A DNA stretch of 64,000 nt, taken from contig CALUMH010000005.1 of the NCBI GenBank assembly GCA_944321685.1, forward strand, positions 1 through 64,000, in the 5' to 3' direction. Source of the stretch: an uncultured Muribaculaceae bacterium. Its GTDB lineage: Bacteria > Bacteroidota > Bacteroidia > Bacteroidales > Muribaculaceae. The first letter of the stretch is position 1; every line of letters begins with the position of its first letter. Made by a program: the position numbers and the translations under genes. Below the pieces are notes generated by a model, which saw only the letters and a list, made by a program, of their open reading frames with translations, searched no databases and was not told where the DNA came from. Below are positions 27,365-34,990 of the stretch, piece after piece.

Positions 27365-27621
27365 AATTAAATGAATAAAATTGTTAAAAAATAATTGTTA
27401 GTTGTTGTTAATGTTATTAGTCAAAAAAATAGTTTCTTCAACCTTTGCCGGTAATAGACATAAATGTTGATGCAATTGACGTTGCTATACAAATAAGTAC
27501 GGCTCCCGTGGCAATATTCGCGCCACATGGAGTGCGCCAGCCCGTTGGCATTCAATAGGTTCTTTGCAAGTGGAAGCCACAAACATCACATCCTTCCTTG
27601 TCTATCGATAAAAAGTTAAGG

Positions 27622-27652
27622 CAAATGTATTATAAATATTTCAATCCGCCAA
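27622..27652 (-). promoter_or_regulatory. Promoter of the exbB-exbD-exbD-tonB operon
   Basis: Minus strand TTG (27652-27650), 20 bp, TACATTTG (27629-27622). The start near 27615 would give a 250-base leader before exbB. Within that leader (27365-27615) I see a GTGGC/GCCAC hairpin near 27510-27535 but no gene. Confidence 0.6.
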
Positions 27653-27831
27653 CGTTGCCATGCCTTTTTTTTTCGGAATTGCAGCAAAATATGTTTTCAA
27701 ACACACAATCTTATGCTGCACAGTTATGTTGTGCGGCATGAGCTGTACCGCCGTGGTGTAAAATGCAAGAGTCAATGAAAAGATGGTGCATTTTTCTGAA
27801 AAAAATTTAAACAGGCTCTGAATATTTTCAA

Positions 27832-27839
27832 TAACTTTG
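27832..27839 (+). promoter_or_regulatory. -7 element of the nqr operon
   Basis: TAACTTTG, an exact TAnnTTTG match, 26 bases before the nqrA ATG. The -33 position holds only an A/T-rich stretch. Confidence 0.5.
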
Positions 27840-27865
27840 CGCAAAATATTAACAGACTTGCAAAA

Positions 27866-29188
27866 ATGGCTGAAATCAAGATTAAAAAAGGTTTGAACCT
27901 TAATTTGGAAGGAGCCATTGCCGACACCACTGTCACCGATGCCAAGTGCACTACATTTGCGGTAATTCCCGACGATTTTACCGGAATCGTGCCAAGGCTT
28001 GACGCAAAAGAAGGCGCCAGTGTTGCCGCAGGCGATGTGCTTTATCACGACAAAACCCACCCCGAGGTGAAAGTGACAAGCCCTGTGGCGGGACGCGTTG
28101 CCGCCGTGGTGAGAGGTGAACGCCGCAAGATAGAGGCAATAGTGATCGAGGCTGACGGTAGTGGCAAGACGAGACGGTTTGACACGTCGGCCGACGCTCG
28201 CGAGCTGTTACTCGAATCGGGCCTGTGGTGCGCCATGCGCCAACGTCCTTACGACATTGTTCCCGATCCGGCGGTAAAGCCTCGCGATATTTTCATCACT
28301 GCTTTCGACTCGGCTCCGCTTGCTCCCGACTTCGCATTGTTGCTGAAGGGGAAAGAAATGTATTTGCAAAAAGGCATTGAAGTGCTTGCCTCGCTTACCG
28401 CAGGCGATGTTTACCTGGGCTGCAGCCCCGAGTGGGTTCCTGAGGTTAAAGGGTGCAATGTAAACACATTCGCAGGCCCGCACCCGGCAGGGAATGCAGG
28501 CGTACAAATTGCAAATGTAAAACCAGTCAACAAGGGCGAGACCGTGTGGACGCTTGATGCCGTCACCGCCGCACGCATAGGCGAATTATTCTCGACGGGT
28601 GCTGTTCCGTTCGACACTATAGTCGCAGTCACCGGCGAGTCGGTAAAACGGCCTCATTACGCCCGTTGCACCATGGGGTGCAGCATATCGTCGCTGCTCG
28701 GCAACGACGTTGACGATCCGGACAATTGCCGCATAGTGTCGGGCAACTTGCTTACCGGCAGCCACGTGGCAGCCGACGGCTATCTGCGTTTCCCTTATCG
28801 CCAAGTTTCGGTGATTACCGAAGTGGCCAACCCGGCCGACTTCCTTGGCTGGGCATCGCTCAGCCCGCGCCGCTTCAGCATATATCATTCATTCACACGC
28901 TGGCTGCTCGGTCGCGGCAAGCCTGCACGATTTGACGCAAAAATCAATGGTGGCGAACGAGCCATAATCATGTCGGGCGAATACGACCGCATGTTGCCGA
29001 TGGATATACTTGGAGAATATCTAATCAAGGCCATTATTGCATTTGACATTGACAAGATGGAGCAACTGGGTATTTATGAAGTGGCTCCCGAAGATTTTGC
29101 ATTGTGCGAATTTGCCGACACATCGAAGCTGCCGTTGCAAAAAATCGTGCGCGAGGGCCTCGACAAGTTGTATAAAGAAATGAATTAA
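27866..29188 (+). CDS. nqrA: Na+-translocating NADH:quinone reductase subunit A
   Basis: 440 residues, matching NqrA (about 446). Soluble subunit on the cytoplasmic face that contributes to quinone binding. Visible: IKKGLNLNLEGA at the N-terminus; VIPDDFTGIVPRLDAKEGASVAAGDVLYHDK (biotinyl/lipoyl-like barrel); VTSPVAGRVAAVVRGERRKI; and GHASSL-like region replaced by YARCTMGCSISSLLG near 270. It is the first of six collinear nqr genes, with the usual order A to F and short gaps. Confidence 0.95.
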   Translation: MAEIKIKKGLNLNLEGAIADTTVTDAKCTTFAVIPDDFTGIVPRLDAKEGASVAAGDVLYHDKTHPEVKVTSPVAGRVAAVVRGERRKIEAIVIEADGSGKTRRFDTSADARELLLESGLWCAMRQRPYDIVPDPAVKPRDIFITAFDSAPLAPDFALLLKGKEMYLQKGIEVLASLTAGDVYLGCSPEWVPEVKGCNVNTFAGPHPAGNAGVQIANVKPVNKGETVWTLDAVTAARIGELFSTGAVPFDTIVAVTGESVKRPHYARCTMGCSISSLLGNDVDDPDNCRIVSGNLLTGSHVAADGYLRFPYRQVSVITEVANPADFLGWASLSPRRFSIYHSFTRWLLGRGKPARFDAKINGGERAIIMSGEYDRMLPMDILGEYLIKAIIAFDIDKMEQLGIYEVAPEDFALCEFADTSKLPLQKIVREGLDKLYKEMN

Positions 29189-29211
29189 CCCCTTTAAAAC
29201 AAATAGATAAC

Positions 29212-30420
29212 GTGAAAGGTTTAAGAAATTATCTTAGCAGGATTAAACCCAATTTCATGCCCGGCGGCAAGTACAGCAAATTGCAGTCGGTGTTTGAGGG
29301 GTTTGAATCGTTCCTGTTCACACCCAATACCACATCGGCTTCGGGCGTGAGCATTCACGACAGCAACGACTCGAAGCGCACCATGACGGTGGTTATAGTG
29401 TCGCTCATTCCGTGCTTGCTGTTTGGGATGTATAATATAGGTTACCAGCATTACCTTGCCATAGGCAATGCGGGGGCCGGATTTTGGGAAATGTTCCTTT
29501 ACGGGCTTGCTGCACTGTTGCCGACAATTGTGGTATCATACGTTGTCGGCCTCGGCATCGAGTTCATAGGCGCACAAATACGTCACCACGAGATACAGGA
29601 AGGTTTCCTTGTAACAGGGTTGCTGATACCGCTCATCTGCCCCATCAACACTCCGCTGTGGATGATTGCCGTTGCAACGGCATTTGCCGTGATTTTCGCC
29701 AAAGAGATTTTCGGCGGCACTGGCATGAACATATTTAATGTGGCACTTATCACTCGTGCATTCCTGTTTTTTGCCTACCCTGCAAAAATGTCGGGCGATG
29801 CAGCCTTTGTGGCAACCGAACCGATACTGGGGCTTGGCGAGGGAACGGTGGTCGATGCTTTCTCGGGTGCGACCCCGCTTGGGCAAATAGCTACAGCCAC
29901 TACTGCCAACCCGCAGATAACCAACATTGTGGGCGAACCGATAAGCACACTCGACGCATTCCTCGGCCTCATACCGGGGTCGGTGGGTGAAACTTCTACG
30001 TTGTGCATACTTATAGGTGCATTCATACTGTTGTTTACCGGTACGGCTTCATGGAAGATAATGCTTTCGGCATTCGTCGGCGGATTATTCATGGGATGGA
30101 TAGCCAACACATTCCCATCGGCTACATATCCGGCATCTTCGTTGTCGCCCATCGACCAAGTTTGCCTTGGTGGTTTTGCTTTCGCGGCAGTGTTCATGGC
30201 CACCGACCCTGTGACCGGAGCCCGCACCGAAGTCGGAAAATACATATATGGTTTCTTGATAGGCGTGATAGCAATCCTTATACGCGTTTACAACAGCGGA
30301 TACCCCGAAGGCGCAATGCTTGCGGTATTGCTTATGAATGCCTTTGCTCCACTCATCGACTATTTTGTGGTTCAATCCAATATTAAGCGTCGCTTGAAAC
30401 GAGCCAAAACTAACAATTAA
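29212..30420 (+). CDS. nqrB: Na+-NQR subunit B
   Basis: 402 residues starting at GTG 29212 (VKGLRNYLSRIKPNFMPGGKY), 23 bases after nqrA. Integral membrane protein of the NqrB/RnfD family with about 10 helices from residue 58 on (TVVIVSLIPCLLFGMYNIGY; VTGLLIPLICPINTPLWMIA; LCILIGAFILLFTGTASW). FMN is bound covalently through phosphoester to Thr221 in FSGATPLG, the family flavinylation motif. NqrB binds the other flavin and riboflavin cofactors and forms much of the Na+ pathway. FMN attachment needs ApbE, which is not encoded in this window. Confidence 0.95.
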   Translation: MKGLRNYLSRIKPNFMPGGKYSKLQSVFEGFESFLFTPNTTSASGVSIHDSNDSKRTMTVVIVSLIPCLLFGMYNIGYQHYLAIGNAGAGFWEMFLYGLAALLPTIVVSYVVGLGIEFIGAQIRHHEIQEGFLVTGLLIPLICPINTPLWMIAVATAFAVIFAKEIFGGTGMNIFNVALITRAFLFFAYPAKMSGDAAFVATEPILGLGEGTVVDAFSGATPLGQIATATTANPQITNIVGEPISTLDAFLGLIPGSVGETSTLCILIGAFILLFTGTASWKIMLSAFVGGLFMGWIANTFPSATYPASSLSPIDQVCLGGFAFAAVFMATDPVTGARTEVGKYIYGFLIGVIAILIRVYNSGYPEGAMLAVLLMNAFAPLIDYFVVQSNIKRRLKRAKTNN

Positions 30421-30441
30421 ATTGAGGGGAGGAAAGAGAAT

Positions 30442-31152
30442 ATGAATACGCAAAGTAACACTTACACAATTATATACTCTTCGATAATGGTGCTTGTGGT
30501 GGGTGCTGCGCTCGCATTTGTGTACCAGGCCTTGAAACCGGCGCAAGACGAGAACGTGGCCAACGACAAGCGCCAACAAATATTGAGCGCGATACACGTG
30601 GTGGCTCCCGAAGGCAAAGTGGGCGAAACTTATGAAAAATACATCACCGGGGAATTCCTCACCGACCTTGACGGCACCCGCACCGAAGGCGACGCCTTCA
30701 ACGTGAACATGGCAGGCGAAGTGAAGAAGGCCGACAATGAACGCAAGTTGCCGGTGTTTGTAGCTACCACCGACGAAGGCAAGACGGTTTACGTGTTGCC
30801 GGTGTATGGCGCAGGATTGTGGGGACCGATTTGGGGCTATGTGGCCGTGGAAGACGATGGCGACACAATCTACGGGGCATATTTCTCACACTCGGGCGAA
30901 ACCCCGGGGTTGGGCGCGGAAATCGCCACCGAAAATTTCCAGTCGCAATTTGCCGGCAAGGAACTTTACAAGGATGGGAAATTCCGCTCGGTGGACGTAA
31001 TGAAGGCAGGACAAAAACCTGTTGACGACGCCGACTATGTGGATGCCATATCGGGAGGCACAATCACAAGCAAGGGCGTACAGTCGATGCTTGCCGATTG
31101 CCTCAGATTATATGACGCATTTTTGAACAATTTGCAAACCGAAAAAAATTAA
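30442..31152 (+). CDS. nqrC: Na+-NQR subunit C
   Basis: 236 residues. One N-terminal membrane helix about 7-29 (YTIIYSSIMVLVVGAALAFVYQ) and a periplasmic FMN-binding domain (LPVYGAGLWGPIWGYVAVEDDGD, SHSGETPGLGAEI). The covalent FMN site is Thr207 in ISGGTITSKGVQ; the motif has Gly-Gly where many NqrC proteins have Gly-Ala. It passes electrons between the [2Fe-2S] centre of NqrD/E and NqrB. Start at ATG 30442, 21 bases after nqrB. Confidence 0.95.
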   Translation: MNTQSNTYTIIYSSIMVLVVGAALAFVYQALKPAQDENVANDKRQQILSAIHVVAPEGKVGETYEKYITGEFLTDLDGTRTEGDAFNVNMAGEVKKADNERKLPVFVATTDEGKTVYVLPVYGAGLWGPIWGYVAVEDDGDTIYGAYFSHSGETPGLGAEIATENFQSQFAGKELYKDGKFRSVDVMKAGQKPVDDADYVDAISGGTITSKGVQSMLADCLRLYDAFLNNLQTEKN

Positions 31153-31164
31153 AAACATCATACT

Positions 31165-31791
31165 ATGTTGTCGAAAATATCAAAAGAAGCATTACTCGGC
31201 CCGCTGTCGCGCAACAACCCCGTGCTGGTGCAGATATTGGGCATATGCTCCTGCCTTGCCGTTACGGCCAAGCTGGAACCGGCAATAGTGATGGGTATCT
31301 CGGTAACTGCCATCACGGCATTCTCCAACCTGATAATTTCACTTATCCGCAACACCATTCCCAACAATATACGCATCATAGTGCAACTGGTGGTGGTGGC
31401 TGCGCTGGTTATCATCGTTGACCAGATACTCAAGGCTTATAATTACGAGATGAGCAAAGCTTTGTCGGTGTTCATCGGACTTATTATCACCAACTGTATC
31501 CTGATGGGGCGGCTTGAGGCTTTCGCCCTGTCCAACAAGCCTTGGCCTTCATTCCTCGACGGCATCGGCAATGGCATAGGTTATGCCATTATACTTATCG
31601 TCGTGGCATTTTTCCGCGAATTGCTCGGGTCGGGCACCTTGTTTGGATTTCAAGTAATCCCGCAGGCATTCTACGACATGGGGTATTCCAACAACGGGCT
31701 TATGATTTTGCCTCCCATGGCACTTATTACCGTAGGTTGCATCATTTGGTGGCACCGCTCGCGCAACAAGGATTTGCAAGAAGAACAATAA
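31165..31791 (+). CDS. nqrD: Na+-NQR subunit D
   Basis: 208 residues, six membrane helices expected (RnfE/NqrD family). Conserved half-site NPVLVQILGICSCLAVT (Cys29 and Cys31 region) near the first helix and SVFIGLIITNCILMGRLEAFA (Cys near 112) in the middle; these cysteines, with those of NqrE, hold the intramembrane [2Fe-2S] cluster. The N-terminus (MLSKISKEALLGPLSRNNP) and the C-terminal HRSRNKDLQEEQ tail are cytoplasmic. It follows nqrC after 12 bases. Confidence 0.95.
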   Translation: MLSKISKEALLGPLSRNNPVLVQILGICSCLAVTAKLEPAIVMGISVTAITAFSNLIISLIRNTIPNNIRIIVQLVVVAALVIIVDQILKAYNYEMSKALSVFIGLIITNCILMGRLEAFALSNKPWPSFLDGIGNGIGYAIILIVVAFFRELLGSGTLFGFQVIPQAFYDMGYSNNGLMILPPMALITVGCIIWWHRSRNKDLQEEQ

Positions 31792-31822
31792 ATACACACA
31801 CCTGTAAAGAAAATAATAAAGT

Positions 31823-32437
31823 ATGGAAGATCTTAACTTGTTTATAAAGTCGATTTTCATCGACAACATGATATTCGCCTACTTCTTGGGTATGTGTTCG
31901 TTTCTTGCAGTATCCAAGAATGTAAAAACTTCGTTCGGGCTGGGGATTGCTGTCACATTCATGCTTGTGGTGACACTGCCGCTCAACTTTGTCCTTGACA
32001 AATATTTGCTACAACCCGGAGCCATGCGATGGCTCGGCGAGGAATTTGCCTCTGTCGATCTCAGTTTCCTTGCACTCATAATGTTCATTGCCGTAATTGC
32101 ATCCATGACGCAGCTCGTTGAAATGGCTGTCGAAAAATTCTCTCCTTCGCTGTATGCGTCGTTGGGTATTTTCCTGCCGCTGATTGCTGTTAACTGTGCC
32201 ATTCTCGGTTGCGCGTTGTTCATGCAGCAACGCGATTTCGGGTCGGCATGGACTGCCACCGTTTACGGTGCAGGATCGGGCATCGGCTGGATGCTTGCCA
32301 TTGTGGGGCTCGCCGCCATTCGCGAGAAACTTGCTTACAGCAACATTCCCAAGCCATTGCGCGGCATAGGCATAACATTTATATTAACCGGCCTTATGGG
32401 TATAGCTTTCATGAGCTTCCTCGGCATAAAACTATGA
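31823..32437 (+). CDS. nqrE: Na+-NQR subunit E
   Basis: 204 residues, six membrane helices, the inverted-topology relative of NqrD. The family motifs are FAYFLGMCSFLAVSKNVKT (Cys near 26) and GIFLPLIAVNCAILGCALF (Cys near 120). It shares the membrane [2Fe-2S] cluster with NqrD, which takes electrons from NqrF and passes them to NqrC. The start ATG 31823 follows nqrD after 31 bases; nqrF begins 7 bases after its stop. Confidence 0.95.
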   Translation: MEDLNLFIKSIFIDNMIFAYFLGMCSFLAVSKNVKTSFGLGIAVTFMLVVTLPLNFVLDKYLLQPGAMRWLGEEFASVDLSFLALIMFIAVIASMTQLVEMAVEKFSPSLYASLGIFLPLIAVNCAILGCALFMQQRDFGSAWTATVYGAGSGIGWMLAIVGLAAIREKLAYSNIPKPLRGIGITFILTGLMGIAFMSFLGIKL

Positions 32438-32444
32438 TGGCACT

Positions 32445-33716
32445 ATGGAACTGACGATTTTTTCAAGCGCGATACTTTTCCTTATCGTGACACTTATACT
32501 GGTGATCATATTGCTTGTGGCCAAGAAATACCTTGTGCCGGCAGGCAACGTCACCATCGACATCAACGACGGCAAAAAGACACTCCAAGTACCGCAAGGC
32601 AGTTCGCTGCTTTCGACATTGGCCACACAAGACATACACCTTGCCTCGGCTTGTGGCGGGAAAGGCAGTTGCGGACAATGCCGTGTACAAGTGCTTGAAG
32701 GTGGCGGCAATATATTGCCCACCGAGACCGTGCACTTCTCTCGCAAGGAGCAACAGGCCCACTGGAGACTCGGTTGCCAAGTAAAAGTAAAGGACAACCT
32801 GAAAATACAAGTCCCCGACTCGGTTCTCGAAATCAAGGAATGGGAATGCGAAGTTATCTCTAACAAGAATGTGGCTACGTTTATCAAGGAGTTTATCGTG
32901 GCTTTGCCTCCGGGTGAACACATGAACTTTGTACCCGGTTCGTATGCCCAAATAAGCATCCCAACCTATGAAATGGATTATGACAAGGATATCGACAAGG
33001 ATTCGATTGGCAAGGAATATCTGCCGGCATGGGAAAAATTCGGATTGTTCGGGCTTAAGTGCAAGAATACCGAACCTACCATCAGGGCTTACTCCATGGC
33101 CAACTATCCTGCCGAGGGCGACCGCATAATGCTTACCGTGCGCATAGCCACACCGCCGTTCAAACCGAAACCGCAAGTCGGCTTCCAAGATGTGATGCCG
33201 GGTATAGCATCATCCTATATTTTCACACTCAAACCGGGCGACAAGGTGAAAATGAGCGGACCTTACGGAGATTTTCACCCCATCTTCGACTCGAAGAAAG
33301 AGATGATTTGGGTGGGCGGAGGTGCCGGTATGGCTCCATTGCGTGCACAAATCATGCACATGACTCGCACACTCAACACCCGCGACCGCAAGATGTCGTA
33401 TTTCTACGGTGCCCGCGCACTCAACGAGGTGTTCTATTTGCAAGATTTCTTGCAACTTGAGCGCGAGTTCCCCAATTTCTCGTTCCACTTGGCCCTCGAC
33501 CGCCCCGACCCGGCTGCCGATGCCGCAGGCGTGAAATACACACCGGGATTTGTGCATCAAGTAATGTATGACACATACTTGAAAGACCACGATGCGCCCG
33601 AAGATATTGAATACTATATGTGCGGCCCCGGCCCCATGAGCAAAGCTATTGAAGGAATGCTTTACAACCTTGGCGTGGATATGGAAAGCATACACTTCGA
33701 TAATTTCGGCGGTTAA
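32445..33716 (+). CDS. nqrF: Na+-NQR subunit F (NADH dehydrogenase)
   Basis: 423 residues. N-terminal membrane anchor about 4-24 (IFSSAILFLIVTLILVIILLV), a plant-type [2Fe-2S] domain (CGGKGSCGQC near 66-75 and a fourth cysteine near 107 in WRLGCQVKV), then a ferredoxin-reductase module: FAD motif RAYSMANYP (about 211-219) and NAD motif GGGAGMAPLR (about 289-298), ending CGPGPMSKAIEGML and FDNFGG. It oxidises NADH and feeds electrons to the complex. Last gene of the operon; a hairpin terminator follows. Confidence 0.96.
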   Translation: MELTIFSSAILFLIVTLILVIILLVAKKYLVPAGNVTIDINDGKKTLQVPQGSSLLSTLATQDIHLASACGGKGSCGQCRVQVLEGGGNILPTETVHFSRKEQQAHWRLGCQVKVKDNLKIQVPDSVLEIKEWECEVISNKNVATFIKEFIVALPPGEHMNFVPGSYAQISIPTYEMDYDKDIDKDSIGKEYLPAWEKFGLFGLKCKNTEPTIRAYSMANYPAEGDRIMLTVRIATPPFKPKPQVGFQDVMPGIASSYIFTLKPGDKVKMSGPYGDFHPIFDSKKEMIWVGGGAGMAPLRAQIMHMTRTLNTRDRKMSYFYGARALNEVFYLQDFLQLEREFPNFSFHLALDRPDPAADAAGVKYTPGFVHQVMYDTYLKDHDAPEDIEYYMCGPGPMSKAIEGMLYNLGVDMESIHFDNFGG

Positions 33717-33735
33717 TTCCGCGACATATTTGTTA

Positions 33736-33773
33736 AACGGGCAGCCCGGCAAAATAAAGCCGGGCTGCCCGTT
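33736..33773 (+). terminator. Terminator of the nqr operon
   Basis: A 15-bp perfect stem (33736-33750 with 33759-33773, core GGGCAGCCCGG) and an 8-base A-rich loop, 19 bases after the nqrF stop. The downstream bases (GCTTGTC) are not a clean U-run. Confidence 0.7.
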
Positions 33774-33814
33774 GCTTGTCAACCGTAATAAGAACTAAAA
33801 TGCAGCACCATGGG

Positions 33815-33845
33815 TTGGAAATATGATTTCGTTTTATTATATTTG
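33815..33845 (+). promoter_or_regulatory. Promoter of the Rpn-like gene
   Basis: TTG (33815-33817), 20 bp, TATATTTG (33838-33845). The leader to ATG 33867 would be only about 15 bases. Confidence 0.6.
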
Positions 33846-33866
33846 TAAAAACAAGATTTGGGTATT

Positions 33867-34718
33867 ATGGCAAAGTTTATCAATCCATTTACCGATGTGG
33901 GCTTTAAACGCATCTTCGGGCAGGAAATCAACAAGGATTTAATTATCGATTTTCTTAACAGCCTGCTTGTGGATGAAAAATGTATCAAGGACATTCATTT
34001 CCTTGACAAAGAACTGTTACCTGAATTTGATGCAGGCCGCGGTGTTATTTACGACATTTATTGTGTAAATGACGATGGTGAGCAATTCATTGTAGAAATG
34101 CAAAATAAGAAGCAGACTAATTTCCGTGACCGTGCACTTTACTACCTTTCCCGGGCTATTTCATGGCAAGGAGAAAAAGGTGCCGAATGGAATTTCGACA
34201 TAAAAGCCGTGTATGGAATTTTTTTCATGAATTTCATGCTCGACATTGATGGACACAGGGTTCGTACCGATATCGATATGAAAATACGCCAAACAGGTAA
34301 TTTATATTCCGATAAGATGCGTATGATTTTCCTTGAATTGCCATCTTTCACAAAAGAAGAAGATGAGTGTGAGAATGATTTCGAACGTTGGATTTATGTA
34401 CTGAAAAATATGGAAACTCTCGACAGAATGCCTTTTAAGGCTCGTAAGGCTGTGTTTGACCGGCTTGAACAGATTATCGATTTGCGGTCGATGACCGTTG
34501 AGGAGCGTGAAAAATATGATGCCAGCATCAATGCTTACCGTACACAACTCGCCGTAATGGATAATGAACGGGAAGAAGGTCGTAGAGAAGGCCGTGAAGA
34601 AGGAATGGCGATTGGTGTGCAACAGACTGCTTTAAGAATGAAACAAATGGGATTGCCCGAAAATCTTATAATTGAAGCGACCGGACTTTCAAGCAAGGAA
34701 ATAAGCGAGCTTCGGTAA
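33867..34718 (+). CDS. Rpn-family PD-(D/E)XK nuclease/transposase-like protein
   Basis: 283 residues from ATG 33867 (an in-frame TTG lies three codons earlier). N-terminal MAKFINPFTDVGFKRIFGQEINKDL is diagnostic of the Bacteroidales branch. Nuclease core: YDIYCVNDDGEQFIVEMQNKKQ (Asp, then E-x-Q near 75-77), RDRALYYLSRAISWQ, and a C-terminal coiled, Glu/Arg-rich segment (NEREEGRREGREEGMAIGVQQ), followed by a short helical end MGLPENLIIEATGLSSKEISEL. E. coli relatives (RpnA-D) promote RecA-independent recombination in vitro. It is a single-gene unit with its own promoter; such genes are often mobile and multi-copy. Confidence 0.88.
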   Translation: MAKFINPFTDVGFKRIFGQEINKDLIIDFLNSLLVDEKCIKDIHFLDKELLPEFDAGRGVIYDIYCVNDDGEQFIVEMQNKKQTNFRDRALYYLSRAISWQGEKGAEWNFDIKAVYGIFFMNFMLDIDGHRVRTDIDMKIRQTGNLYSDKMRMIFLELPSFTKEEDECENDFERWIYVLKNMETLDRMPFKARKAVFDRLEQIIDLRSMTVEEREKYDASINAYRTQLAVMDNEREEGRREGREEGMAIGVQQTALRMKQMGLPENLIIEATGLSSKEISELR

Positions 34719-34909
34719 TGCATATTGTGATGCGAAAGCACAATTAGGAAAATGACATATTCAAGAAACAATACTTTAAAGATAAATATGTGAAGAATTC
34801 ACGATTTTACAGGTGTATTCAATTTTCATATAAAGCCCGTGGTCGTAAGCCAGAAGTTATCGACTAGATGAATAAGAAAGCCGCATTTCGTGGGTTGCAA
34901 AAAAAATAG

Positions 34910-34917
34910 TACATTTG
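34910..34917 (+). promoter_or_regulatory. -7 element upstream of ftsK
   Basis: TACATTTG matches TAnnTTTG; a weak TTTCG lies about 20 bp upstream. The leader to GTG 34991 would be about 67 bases. Confidence 0.5.
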
Positions 34918-34990
34918 CGAATGCTTTTGTTCCGTTATTTTTTATGGCACATCAGCAAGATTATAAACTAAGATAAACATAGAGACAATT

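Noticed and set aside
27641..28060. Minus-strand frame overlapping the start of nqrA
   Set aside because: It overlaps nqrA antisense and crosses the two divergent promoters; no protein features.
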